A stretch of 64,000 bases of DNA, from NCBI GenBank assembly GCA_026260175.1, contig JAKCWW010000898.1, forward strand, positions 1-64,000, written 5' to 3'. Shown in pieces: positions 1 to 10,884 of this stretch (within the stretch, counting starts at the first letter, position 1; each line of letters starts with the position of its first letter). The notes under the pieces are model-generated. The model saw nothing but the letters and a program-made list of their open reading frames with translations, was not told the DNA's origin and ran no database searches. This DNA is from Reticulitermes lucifugus (lineage: Eukaryota; Arthropoda; Insecta; Blattodea; Rhinotermitidae). The translations under genes were made by a program, and so were the position numbers.

Positions 1-104
1 CACAAGGGGCCTACTTTGAAGGGGATTAGGTATTGTAACCACCCAGATACAGAACCTTTTTTTTCCCGGCCCAAGGTCGGATACTTTTTGGACAGACCTC
101 GTAT
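1..104 (+). mobile_element. mariner-like transposon, right end (truncated by window edge)
   Basis: One frame reads GAYFEGD shortly after the window start, followed by stops, which resembles the C-terminal end of mariner transposases. The segment then runs into a terminus at 71-104 whose reverse complement begins TACGAGGTCTGTCCAAAAAG, the form typical of mariner inverted terminal repeats. A TA dinucleotide at 103-104 fits the mariner target site. The catalytic part and left end lie outside the window. The frame has stop codons, so this copy is dead. The family call rests on motif recognition only. Confidence 0.7.
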
Positions 105-384
105 GTTCAGGTCTCTAGTGGGTATCTCAATCCAACGTGGATCGGGTCCTGTAAATATATGGTATATAAAAGAATATTTAGTTTTTAACTATTAACTATT
201 GACATCCTAAATTAATTTAAAATTTCGTGTTTAACTACTTGTTCAACACTCATGTGTAACTAATAATGTGCATATAATTGGTACAATGAATTGAATACAT
301 TGTGCACACGAAATTCTTTATCATTGTCATCATCATCAGAGACGTAAACAGGTGTAGGACACTTGTGTCCTGTCCTGTGAAAAC
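105..384. other. AT-rich spacer, nothing recognised
   Basis: Sequence between the mariner end and the LINE remnant. I see no reading frame, repeat or structured element that I can support. Confidence 0.5.
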
Positions 385-1410
385 TCAATCCTGAAGATAC
401 TTTTGATCTCTCCACGTTGTTTTTGGTCGACATATGTCGCGTTTGCCTTTTTGTTTGTATTCCAGTGCTATTCTGGTTATTCGTGAGTGTTCCATCCTTT
501 TAACATGCTGTAGCCAATTCTTTTGGTAACTGTGAATTTCATTTACTATGTGTTCTATTTTTAGTGTTTCTCGAATTTTTGTAATCCTTTGATGATCTAA
601 ACTTGTCAGTCCTAAAAGTGATTTCAGAAACTTCATTTGTGCTGTTTCTAATTGTTGAATTTTTTTATTTAAAACTCAAATTTCACTGTCATATTTCAAT
701 GCTGGTTTAGATATAATAATGTAAAGACGCACTTTGGTGCTTGGAGCATATTTTAACCAAAATGTCTTTTGATGCGGCCATTTATTTTATTATGCTGGTG
801 TATTTTTGTAGTAATATCAGTTTTAAATTCGGAGATCATATTTCCTACATACATAAACTCTGTAACCTGTTCAATAATTGTATCACCAATAACAATTTTA
901 GATCTTTGTAAGTTCTTGCCACATATAGCCATTTAATATAATAATAATAATAATAATAATAACCATGGCTCGACAGCCCTATATGGGCTTGGGCCTCCTC
1001 TTTCCGAGGTTACTTGGTCTTGTGCATTTGTGGCAGGTGAGTGATCATCCCACTGGCCGCGCTGTTCGACTCAATCCTGATGTAATTGCCAGAGCCGTCT
1101 GGCAGTCAGTCAGGAGACTTGGGTGAGAAATGGCCGCTGAATTTTGCTTACGAGCACTACTAGTTCTATTCATGCCCGTAAGGTTCTTTTACATGCCGTA
1201 AATCTACGACATATATATAGCCATTTGGTAGTTGGTATTTTCATGTCGTATTTTAGAGCAATTTTGTTTAGTGTGTTTGCTGCAATTTGCAGTTCTTCTG
1301 TCTTTGCTAGTATCATTTTGTCATCGGCATATAGCGTTATTTTGAATATTTTATTATCACATATTTTAAATCCAGTTGTGGTAGTGGATTTACTTTCTCG
1401 TATTAGCTGA
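385..1410 (-). pseudogene. non-LTR retrotransposon (LINE) reverse transcriptase remnant, C-terminal part
   Basis: Read on the minus strand, 1410-1215 is an open stretch containing YADD (codons at 1320-1331), the catalytic motif of reverse transcriptases, followed by ILAKTEELQIAANTLNKIAL, typical of the palm region of non-LTR elements. The reading resumes below the SINE insertion with IIEQVTEFMYVGNMI (about 890-850), then KVRLYIIISKPALKYDSEI, and ends in an 83-codon frame (636-385) with LQHVKRMEHSRI and GKRDICRPKTTW, the usual C-terminal tail of such polymerases. The frame shifts and has at least one stop. A SINE at 935-1214 interrupts it. It is a dead 3' fragment; the endonuclease and most of the polymerase are missing. 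Clade is not assigned. Confidence 0.85.
935..1214 (-). mobile_element. SINE-D retroposon inserted in the LINE, (ATT)n tail
   Basis: A 280-bp insertion is flanked by the 12-bp direct repeat ATATAGCCATTT at 923-934 and 1215-1226, the mark of target-primed reverse transcription. Read on the minus strand it ends with GGGCTGTCGAGCCATGG and an ATT repeat tail (the AAT run at about 939-960). The GGGCTGTCG.CCATG 3' block recurs at the end of the SINE-A copy at 25950-26203, so the families may share a 3' module. It carries no long reading frame. Confidence 0.8.
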
Positions 1411-3950
1411 TTTGCATGTGAAATTTAATAGCAAAATTTGAATGAAATAGACCAGTGTAAATCCATGACGTAGATAGGAGAATGTTATAAATTAGGTCTT
1501 TAAGAAACAGACTGCGTGAGACTTGAATTAAACTGTCCTATGACAGTTTCCAGTTGCAGGCGCTTATGAACACAGTAATGATCATTAGGGTTCCATACAA
1601 GGCAAGCCATATATTGGCCAGCAGAGCGACTACTGTTATTTTAAAAAGGCTATGATTATTTCCATATGCGTACTACATACCCCATCCAATTACTGCTGCT
1701 TTATTTTATCTCCCTAACATCTGGTAAAAAGCGAAAATTCTTAAACTCCTCATTTTGCAGTTTTATCATTCCTCCTGCCTGTCCTATTTGTCCTTTGTTC
1801 TCAAACATCGCAATCAATCTGTTGTCCTTAATGTGAAAGTGAAAGTGTGTTGACATAGTATAATCTGGTTTAAAAAAAAAGGTCCACCGGAGTGACATCA
1901 AGAAATATCAGCATTTAACACGATTTTAAGAAATTTTGTTTCATTGAATTTTAACTTGTAATTACAACAAATTTACACTACACAAATTTAAGCATCGAGA
2001 AGGACGCTACTTGCTATATCGATGTCCAGAAGACAACACACTTCATCAATAAAGAAAACAGAAACCAACAGGGAATGTATTATATCTGCAACAAACAAAA
2101 TTCATAATTGTAATCAATACACATGAAGTATAAAATATAAAAGAAAATCTTTAGAAAACAAATATGGAAATAATATGAAGATAACGAGATCTCACTCCAT
2201 AAAAATAGACACATGTCATCTATATTTATATTTACAAAGTTTCAGGTTTTACATTTTTGTAACCACATATTAGCCTGTTGATGACAATTCAACGTCTAAA
2301 AAAGTTGCTAAAGTAATTGACAAGTCATTTTATCAACAATAAATTTGCATTGACTGCGGTACTCTTTATTTATTATTACGAGAAACACAACGGTGTGCCG
2401 AACATAAAATGCAACAGACCATACTTTTGCTATGTCAATAAGTGCTTCGTAACAGCTGTGAATGTAACGCAAATCCAATTGCAAAATATTTCTGTGTTAG
2501 GCATTGTACATTACTAGCACTTCAGTATTTACATTTTTATAAAGAAGGTAAAATGCATATGGCGCTGCAACTTGTTTTGCGATGACCAACTAAAGCTCGT
2601 AGGAATAAATAATATTTCGGAGAATGTTACAGCGCTACGCCATGCTGAAATATCATGCAATTAATTTTAAAGCTGATCTGTGCTTGTAAGTTCCTTATTT
2701 ATGTTTGTACACATTTGATAATTATGTCCACAGATTTAAAATTACCCGAACACGAAAAGGTGTAACAACACTATGTTAATTTAGATGCAGAATTACCGTG
2801 CTCTATTTAAAATGGCGGAATATTCCGCACTATACGGTTTCCTGGAATATTATAACATGTTACAGTTGGTTAAGCACTGAAGCAATAATAACTGGTATAA
2901 AAATAAAAGAAACATATTAATTGGCGACACTCCCACAGGAACGCATCAATAAGTATCCAGGTATCTACTGTCCATCACAGAAAGCATAATAACTTTATAC
3001 GAGGTACATACGCAATGTGTATTACACTGTGATTTGTAGTAATGTGGAATAATCGCAGTTCAATGCCTGGATCCATACAAATTATCCAATTAGCCCCATT
3101 AGAATATCAGTCCAGCTAGTCGAAGTATTTGCGTTAGGTGATCCTCGGTAACAAGTGATATGTTAATGGATATATATGTCACAACGGGACAACGTGGTTT
3201 CCTGAATATAGAGTCAGCTACTTCTAATCAGGATGTATCCGACATTTACGCATAGAAAATGAAGAAACTAAGTTTTAAATGACGCAATGCCTTAAATGTT
3301 TGAACACCAATTTCCGATCAAATTATAATTATATACAGAAATTACGTTCTTACCTCACACAAAGTACAATACATGATCACTGAAAGTTTATGGTTAGTAT
3401 TATATGAACAACATAAATACAATGTGTGGCAAAATGCGGAGTTTCTGAGTTACAGCAAATCGTAAGCTTAGTCACCAATGTGCTGAAAAGGGTTAGCCAG
3501 TGCCTAGGTTATTATTGTGGCCAATGTAATCACCTCTTAACATTATCAACCTCGGTCATCATCCACAGGTTCTGTTTAAGGGCTTCGCTTTATTGTCAGA
3601 ACAAACAGCGACTACTTTCATAATTAACTGATTTGTCTTTAAAATGCAGAAGCAGCTGGATTTCTGCAAAGTAGCAACTGAAATATTAAATCTTATTTAG
3701 TTACGTTCCAGGCTTGAATGCGTCATACAGCTTGTCACTAAGACGAAAATATAAAGATTTTTATACAACAAGAAATGAATATTTGTGGTCGCTTTAATAC
3801 ATTTAAAGTCCTATTTTCCAGAACTATTTCTGTGAAAGGTACCAAAATACATTCAAACTCCCATGTAAGACTGAAATCTGTGGTACCATAGGTATCAGCA
3901 AGGATATATAGGATACACTAATGTTTCAGTTCTGCTAATTTATAAATAAA
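1411..3950. other. unannotated AT-rich stretch
   Basis: Only short frames (up to 66 codons) with skewed composition and no family resemblance. The block at about 3185-3225 (CGTGGTTTCCTGAATATAGA and following) has a weak echo at about 29205-29240, suggesting an old dispersed repeat. Confidence 0.5.
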
Positions 3951-4432
3951 CTACCTGCATGGAGCATGGCCCTTCTTAAGAAGTTAAAAGTTGCTCAGTT
4001 AGTCAATGAATTCTCCACATTTTATGGAACCCGCAAGCACAATGCCTTCTTCATAACAGCTCGCAACTGCCTTCTGTTCTGAGCCAAATGAACGGCATCC
4101 ACAACTTCCCAGCCAGTTTCTCCAACATCTACTTGTATATTATTCAACCACCTGCCCCGCGTCATCCAACTAGCATCTTTCTTTCAGAATTCCCTATCAA
4201 AACTTTGTATGCATTCCTTATCCCTCATGCGTGCTACGTACCCCACCATCTCATCCACTCTCATTTGATCATCCTGAAAATAACAGGTGAGGAGTACAAT
4301 TTACAGACTTCATACAAATTCCTCCAGCCGCCTCTTATAATCCACCTCCTACATCATCATCAGCACCCTGGTCCAAGTACCTTCAGTCAGTATTCCTACC
4401 TTAATGTGTAAGAACAACGTCCACACCCATCC
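3951..4432 (-). mobile_element. LINE family 2, 3' fragment (copy 1)
   Basis: Colinear with the copies at 14636, 25590, 40025 and 55926: shared blocks include GCATGGAGCA at the start, the CACATTTTATGGAACCCG segment and GGTGAGGAGTACA. On the minus strand the latter encodes a peptide with LYSSP, matching DLHSSPNII and DLYSSPNIF in the other copies. The copy has several indels and no intact frame. It represents the last part of a reverse transcriptase and a short 3' UTR. Confidence 0.7.
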
Positions 4433-4639
4433 AAAGGTAGCAACATTAAAATTTTGTACAGGCCTACTGACATTCCATAAATTTCACCTAAAACATTAAC
4501 CGTAAATTTAGGCAGTAGCCCAGCCCATCACCGACAAATAACAAGCAAGCCTACAGTCCTCGTAGCTACCACACAATCCGCTGGATATATGACGTCACAT
4601 CTGTACTTACAAAATTACCCAAAATATATTTTGCTCTTT

Positions 4640-4788
4640 CAGCTGGCTTTGCTTACCTTGTCTGATGGCGCAGTGGACCTGGAGAAGGACGCAGCCAATG
4701 AGAAGCAGCCACGTGGCCCTCGTCATCGCGTCACATCACGACCTCCTCTGGTTTGTCACGGTTCCCGATTCTCACACGTCTCATTGTG
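4640..4788 (+). other. weak exon-like segment
   Basis: A pyrimidine-rich run ending TTTGCTCTTTCAG (to 4641) resembles a 3' splice site. The frame continuing through it (start codon upstream at 4589) reads LALLTLSDGAVDLEKDAANE and stops at 4787-4789. The segment is GC-richer than its surroundings. No family is recognised and no matching donor or partner exon is seen. A GC-rich repeat fragment is an equally good explanation. Confidence 0.15.
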
Positions 4789-5200
4789 AGGAGGCGGAAG
4801 AAGACGCGAATGCCTCTGCGAATAAAGATGTACCATTAGTTCGTGATTACGACTTGAACCTAAGCCAGAGACAGTAAGAAGGGAATGGAGAAAACTGCAT
4901 ATTGAAGAACTTCATACTTTCACTATTTACCAAATACGTTATTCGCCCATTTCTTTATTGCCCCTGTAACTACTCTATCAGTAGCTGATACTTTACAGCG
5001 TCAGTTTCGGGATGAAGAGATCGTGTCAAATTTGAAACATTAACTATGAGCTGTATTGCACTAAGTAAAACTGCAAGAAATCTCAGTCTGGATGGTGCCC
5101 CGGACGAGATTTAAACCAAGTACATCCAGAATATAAGTCATTAGCGTTATTGCTTTATCGAATCGTTCTGCCTTTGCAGATAAGCACAGTACGGTTGATT

Positions 5201-5283
5201 AAGTATTCAAACAGCCTCAAGACTGCGGTGCGTCCGTAGCATCTGCTGCGGGGCCCTTCACCACAAAAAAAAGTATTCAAACA
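5201..5283 (+). mobile_element. 57-bp poly(A)-tailed retroposed RNA fragment with 13-bp target duplication
   Basis: The direct repeat AAGTATTCAAACA occurs at 5201-5213 and again at 5271-5283. Between them (5214-5270) lies a GC-rich 57-bp sequence ending in a run of A that merges with the second repeat. Inside, CCGTAGC and GCTGCGG pair around an ATCT loop, and GGTG can pair with CACC just before ACAAAA. The duplication plus A tail indicate reverse transcription of a small RNA or RNA fragment. The hairpin followed by ACA resembles the 3' half of an H/ACA snoRNA, but that identification is speculative. Confidence 0.65.
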
Positions 5284-5536
5284 TGTACCTAAATACATAT
5301 TCAAATGGCAACCTGACACTTTTCGACTTTAAAGGGATGTTTGATGCAGATTTTGCTCTAAAATATTAGACTTTACTGAGGTGTTTAGTACAGTGTAAAA
5401 TAAAGCTCCATGCAGTCCTTTGAAATAAGCCACCGTGTCCATAATATTGTTATTATTTTGCTTTCATTAACTACGTAACCAGGTATTTGTCAAATTAATA
5501 CTAATCGTTTCACCCCATCGTCCGCACGTGGGAAAT

Positions 5537-5746
5537 GAGTGGTACCTAGACACCAATTGATATCGTCACTTGTGAACCATCCTATAAATCGAGTAACACC
5601 TAGACACCATATCACACCTTTAGTTGTGTACCATCCTGTGAAAGGAGTAACACGAATCTATACTGTCAACTGTGAACGGCTCCGTAAAGGGAGTGGCACC
5701 TAGACACCAATTCATACGGTTCCTTGTGAAGCATCCTGTAAGCTGT
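5537..5746. repeat. minisatellite, 54-bp unit, about 4 copies
   Basis: Units start at 5537, 5591, 5645 and 5691 with GAGTGGTACC, GAGTAACACC, GAGTAACACG and GAGTGGCACC. CTAGACACCA follows in three units and is altered in the third. Each unit ends with a variant of TGTGAACCATCCT. The third unit lacks about 8 bp. Short frames across the array are by-products of the repeat. Confidence 0.85.
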
Positions 5747-6716
5747 GGCAGTTACGACGGCAGCAGATGTGCAGCATATATCCCAAGCTGTGTTCTGTGA
5801 AACGTACTTACAAGAAATTTTGAAGCAGCGTGTAATGAAATCACCCCCTACGTCTAACCTGTGCATGAACTATTCTCGCACCGTCTTTGCTTTCCACATA
5901 AAACGAAAAGGTAAGTTGAGAGCTCTTTTAGAAAGGGATGGGCTCGTACAGAATTAGGTCACAAGGCAGATGACGACGAGCAAAGGAACTTGGTGGATGT
6001 GTATCACAGTGCCTTGTCTGGCGTGATATCACATCGGTGATGGCATTTGTGTGCAGGAGGGTTCCACACGAATTGGATGCTTGTGTTTGATGTTCGACAC
6101 GATTCTACAGCTTTAGAAAACAAACTCTACTCTTCAGTCTGTTTTAGAAGGAACCAAAGCTGAAAGAGGTGACAGAATATCCCCGCTCCTTCCGGGCTGT
6201 TAGGTATATAACTGCAGACATTCCGCGCACAATTTTCAGTATAAAAAAAGCGTTAAAAGCTGGTAATAACATTTATGTGGTTAAAAGGTTTTCTGCTCTG
6301 ACTGAAACGCTTAATTTAATCGTGAGAACAAAAATCGACATTATAATAACCAAATTCAGCATGTAGTTAAGTGTCATGGTCAATTTATTTCTATGAACAT
6401 TGTTCAAAATTACAGGTGTTAGCATTGAGTCTAACCAGGCATAACAGGACACTGAGAGTTCAACAGGTGCTGAAAATTCCCTCTTGTCGTAATCTACATA
6501 TCTAAGGAAGAAGTGCTGCATCCTGTCGCTGTTGACGCCTCGTGTTGGACCTACTTGAAACTAAGAAAACCAAATTCAATAGCTGAAATGCTCTTGAGAT
6601 TTCTGTACAGTGCTTCAGCAACCGAGGTTCTGTAACTAAAAAATATTTACTTCAAGCCTGTCAAAATGACATCCGCATCACACAAATTATTAAATACGGT
6701 AAGAAGGTCCGGCACT
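5747..6716. other. unannotated stretch
   Basis: No supported gene. The short frames on both strands show no domain. Nothing repetitive is obvious apart from the tandem array next to it. Confidence 0.5.
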
Positions 6717-7018
6717 AAAGGTAAACGTAAAGTTGTCTCTGTGCAAGCCACAGAGCATGGGTGGATCAGTGGTATAGTTTCACTCATTCATAACCTCGGC
6801 ACTAGACGAAGGACAGTGGTCAGCTTCATGGGTCGGCCACTTTACCCGCGGCGAAAGAGCCTCGACACCCGCAACAGGAGGATGTGTGTATCTCAGAGCC
6901 AGTCTGTATGTTTTGCAGAAAACAAATCTCTTGTCCATGCCGGAAAATTATCACAATTCCTCGGTCGTCCAGCACATAGCCTCGTCGCCATAACGACTGA
7001 GCTATCCGGTTCCTAATG
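6717..7018 (-). mobile_element. SINE-B, tRNA-derived (copy 1)
   Basis: Minus-strand reading begins with a tRNA-like head containing TAGCTCAGTCGTTATGG (box A-like, near 7005) and ends with a tail that passes through ATGAGTGAAACTATACCAC and TTTACGTTTACC. The block TCATTCATAACCTCGGCACT (6782-6801) recurs in the copies at 39150 and 57238. Box B is decayed. Confidence 0.7.
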
Positions 7019-7968
7019 GTGAGCATCACACGCTGTAATTCTTTGCTACATAAATTTGCTTATTACTTAATTACCTACTTAACTGAATAATCTATATAGA
7101 CTTCAAAGAAAGGATGGAGAAATTAGTCCTCGTGTTCCACTTCAATGTCCTGAAATTTCCCTCGAAATGCTCAAGAAATTTACAAATATTTCAGTCACGA
7201 TGCGCGTCACTGGACTGAGATCCAAAGTCGTGATATCGGTACCGTATATATGTAGAGTTGAGACGTGCAGCGGCTGCAAGTGTGATTATGTATGAAGGTT
7301 ATAGCTGAAATATTAAGTAGTGACGAAGACGAAGACGATGATGATAATGATGATGATTATGATGATGACAAATATAGTAGTGTCAACCAGAAGTTTATTG
7401 TATTTATATACTCGTAATTAGGCAAAATGGGAAGTCTTGACTACATCAAATACGGGACAATCCGACGAATTTCCGCTCAAATTAACTATTCCTAGAATCA
7501 CAATGCAAACCCGACCAATGTACATCTTATTGACTTATTATTAAACAGAAACGACAGAAATGCAACCAAAAGTCCAAAGCCGAGGCGAAGAAGGTCAGGG
7601 GCAATTAGGGCACTCGCCTCTGGCGCAGTACCTTTAGGGGCGAAGCATTTCATTATATTTATTTCATTTAAAACTTTGCCATAACCAATCTGATCTTTCA
7701 TTTTATCCCGTAAGTGCAATGAAAATATTGCAGTGAATTAAATTAATATCAGAATCAAGAATATTATCTTCTTTGCGGATAGGGAAGGGGCGTAGTTCAG
7801 TATCTTGCGCCAAGGGCATAAACCTTAGTTAGAGCTCTGAAAGCATGTCGTCAAACGCTGGTGTAGTTTAATTTCAATAAGGTTCATTAAATAGTTTTAA
7901 AAATTAATTTGGAAAAATTTCGGGTTCAAAATTAGTAGATCACTGGATCGAAAATATTTTCCAACTGC
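7019..7968. other. unannotated stretch with a GAT-rich simple repeat
   Basis: Contains an imperfect GAC/GAT trinucleotide tract at about 7319-7372. A minus-strand 73-codon frame (7498-7719) has no recognised domain. No gene is supported. Confidence 0.5.
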
Positions 7969-7977
7969 TATCACTAA

Positions 7978-8223
7978 ACGCCGATCCCAGTGGCCGCGCG
8001 GTCTAAGGCGTGGGTCTGCGGCCGTTCGCTTGCTGGGATTGTGGGTTCGAATCCCGCCGGGGGCATGGATACGTTGTGTGTTGTCAGGTATAAGTCTCTG
8101 CGACGGGCTGATCACTCGTCCAGAGAAGTCCTACCGAGTGTGGTGAGTCTGAGTGTGATCGTGAAGCCTCGATAATGAGGAAGCCCTGACCCACTAGAGA
8201 TGTTGCGCCGTGGAAGTAGAAGA
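7978..8223 (+). mobile_element. SINE-A, tRNA-derived (copy 1), with 9-bp target duplication
   Basis: Begins GCCGATCCCAGTGGCCGCGC, has box A-like GTGGCCGCGCGGTCTAAGG and box B-like GGTTCGAATCC at about 8043-8053, the RNA polymerase III promoter elements of a tRNA-derived SINE. Flanked by TATCACTAA at 7969-7977 and 8224-8232. Two further copies lie at 25950 and 41491 in the same orientation. Confidence 0.85.
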
Positions 8224-8232
8224 TATCACTAA

Positions 8233-8944
8233 CCATTCACTCTTGGTTATATTGTTTTCCACAGATCTCATTAATTCGGAATGGATGTCGGCTTACAAGC
8301 AATGAGTCACATGGTGACAGTTTCTCTGATACTTCAATTTCATACGTTTGGACCTTTTTTAATTACATTCCTCACGTTGATAATTATAGATATAAAAATA
8401 AACATATTTCACTCTTCTGAAAGCGTTCATCACTCACAACTAATAGCGAATGTTATTCACAAGGGCACAACAGTAATCACGCATGGCAAACACGGACTTT
8501 TTTTATCTGATACCTCTAATCACCATTTCACTCAGAACTCTTCGTGTGACGGCAGGCAGGGGCAGCGTTGCGCACCCGATTTAGTTCCAAGTATTGCAAT
8601 TACTGCGTCACATCTAAATAACACGTTGTTCACTGCACGTCGAAGTTTTATAATTAAGAATGCCGATGAAGAATGACTAGCGACTGTGGTCATATAAAAC
8701 ATTCCACTTCTGAGCCGAAAAATGCTTACTCGCCTCACACTTTCAACATTTTCCGGATCTTTTTCTTTTCGGCTGACGAGCTAAGTCCTTGCTAAGAATG
8801 GAGACCTAAGAAATGAGGCATTGTATGAATACTGAACTGCTACAATGCACGACGGGAAATGCAAATATGTGATTCCTCACTAGTACACCCATGAGTTTAT
8901 ATATACTGACTCGATTGCATGTACTAGCTCGACATTTACCATAT
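8233..8944. other. unannotated stretch
   Basis: A 131-codon plus-strand frame (8281-8676) and an overlapping minus frame have low-complexity composition and no motif I recognise. I treat both as chance frames. Confidence 0.4.
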
Positions 8945-9259
8945 TTAGCCAAGAGACTGTTTACCATCTAAGGAACCATAACTGATGTACTGGGTCATAC
9001 GTGGCCTAAATTTTGATACAAGAAGGTGACCAATGGCAGGATCAATTAAAGATCTGGAACTCAGCATTACCTCGTTTCCAGCACCGCGGGCACCGACGAC
9101 TATTTCATTTCTCTCCATCTGACTCATGTCCAATGCGAGAAGCGACATAGCTCCCGTCTTCAGCTTCTCTTTTCGTCCTTCCTCATACCTAGTGCCAAAG
9201 CCTTGACCGTCCAAAACTCGGCCACCACTAAGACGCGGGGTGACGCCAGGATAGGCCGA
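8945..9259 (-). CDS. possible terminal coding exon, unknown protein
   Basis: A stop-to-stop frame of 104 codons ends in TAA at 8945-8947. At its upstream edge the minus strand reads CCCCCACATCTGACAG, a fair 3' splice site, and the frame runs in phase 0 from there. Its composition is balanced and coding-like, unlike most frames in this window: it contains GFGTRYEEGRKEKLKTGAM, then SQMERNEIVVGARGAGNEV, then SRSLIDPAIGHLLVSKFRP, and ends SYGSLDGKQSLG. I do not recognise the protein. No transmembrane segment is evident. No poly(A) signal is seen in the 250 bp downstream. Alternatives are part of an unrecognised mobile element, or chance in a GC-richer island. Confidence 0.3.
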   Translation of the reverse strand, partial: SAYPGVTPRLSGGRVLDGQGFGTRYEEGRKEKLKTGAMSLLALDMSQMERNEIVVGARGAGNEVMLSSRSLIDPAIGHLLVSKFRPRMTQYISYGSLDGKQSLG

Positions 9260-9560
9260 CTGTCAGATGTGGGGGCTTGGCTAGCTGCTACCTTGCCCCT
9301 GGAGAACCGATCGCTGCCGGTCAAGAATGCTGAATGCCTCACGGGACTGTGCCCCCGGATAAAGAGGGCTGCGGCAAAGCCGAAACAACGAGGACATACA
9401 GACTGTCAAACAGTGTAGGCGATGCAGACGTCCCAGGCGCTTTTGAGCCGACTGCTGTCGTCCGTGAGTGCTGAGAGCCACGGAGTACCGTGCCCTGAGG
9501 AAGAGGGCCGTGGCAAGCCGTGATGGCGGGTGGAGAACGTTCCGGACTGGAGTAACTTCA
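9260..9560. repeat. GC-rich diverged direct repeat
   Basis: Two segments, about 9325-9382 and 9477-9524, align over roughly 50 bp. Shared landmarks are TGCTGA, GTGCCC, AGAGGGC and GGCAAAGCCG/GGCAAGCCG. A GGAGAAC motif lies before the first and after the second, so the period may be about 150 bp. The GC level is well above the surroundings. Overlapping frames on both strands are side effects. Confidence 0.5.
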
Positions 9561-10884
9561 ACGTCACATCTTACCGCAGGAGTGAAACAAGCCACTACAT
9601 ACGGATTTCGCGAACTGGCGCGAGATGCAGCATGTCACAAAGGATGACGGACCGCTTCGCTGCGGCCACCATCAAAGGGCCACACGTGAATGCAACCGGC
9701 TGCAAGGTTTTCAGGAGAGGTCCGAGGAGGAGCCTATTCCAATTACACCTCTGCCTCAGCGAGTCTCCTGCTCGATATATATCCTACTATTCACTGCCAG
9801 TATTTCTATCCCAAAGAGACGGCAGACATTTCCGAAAAGTCTGTACGTACTCAGCTACCAGGTAACGTGATCTTGTATTCCAGAAAACCGGAATATGAAC
9901 CTCATAATTAAAAAAAAAACATCAGCAGGACACATTATTTTTACCAAGCTAAACCAACAAAAAATACAAAATTAGTACAGAAAACAGATAATCACCAGAA
10001 CAGGAATATACGCCTTATATACACCACTATTAATACAATAGCAGTAGCTACGATTTCGGAACTGACTAAAGAGCCGCATGTCTAGATTATATAAATGAGA
10101 CATATAAAATCACATGTCATGACTGGGAAGGTTATGCAATTTATATGTCACAAATATTCAACAGCGAAGTCACGTCAAAACTGTTGGTCCAATGTTTTGT
10201 AGAATTTTAAAACAGCCATCAGTTACAAGCACAACGAAATAAGGAAAGTTTAACGACAGAATAATTATTCATAAATGAACTGCAATTAATTTCTTGGCTT
10301 AGTGTTTCAAAAGGGCAAAGCAGTACTATCTCTCTTGAGTGTTCACATTAAGTGAATATTCTCCAGTCGTATTTCTGCGACACAGCGTCATGAAGACATC
10401 TATTTTCTCTAAAATTAATATGGTGGTATCTAGATGCACTCAAGAAAATAAGATACTTTGTATTCTGTTTCACTTTCCCATGTCTCATCATTCAAGGAAA
10501 ACGGAGGCGTAAAGAACAGAGAGACAAACTGCACCAGATTGTCGACTACTGTGGCTATTTACATCCGTAATATAAGCAATAATAACTGAAAAGTGGGAAT
10601 TAAAATAGGGGGAAATATAAAAACCCGTGAAAACACCTTATTTAGTGTATCTTTAAGAAAATTCCACTTGGCCACATAAACCATTATGTATAAATCTTGT
10701 GCTCATTATCGTACTCACAAAAGCCCGTTAAGTGTCCCATGCGCTTCGAAAATATATTTAAAAACTTGATTAACTTCAATGAAATGTCAGAAAGTAAATT
10801 TCAATCAAGATTGTAATCAAATTATTTATAATATATAAAAGCTATTCCTTTACAGTTCCTTTAGAATTTCTAGAAAATCGACAC
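9561..10884. other. unannotated stretch
   Basis: Overlapping 73-111 codon plus-strand frames at 9530-9911 carry no recognisable motif. The segment near 9985-10010 (AATCACCAGAACAGGAATAT) resembles 21648-21673 next to the hammerhead-like motif at 21.55 kb, so a related element remnant may lie here. Confidence 0.4.

Noticed and set aside
7984-8060. A genuine tRNA gene at the head of SINE-A
   Set aside because: Box A and B are present, but the sequence does not form a full cloverleaf and continues into the SINE body with a target duplication.
8281-8676. 131-codon frame, the longest in the window
   Set aside because: Composition is AT-driven, an antisense frame overlaps it, and no motif is visible.
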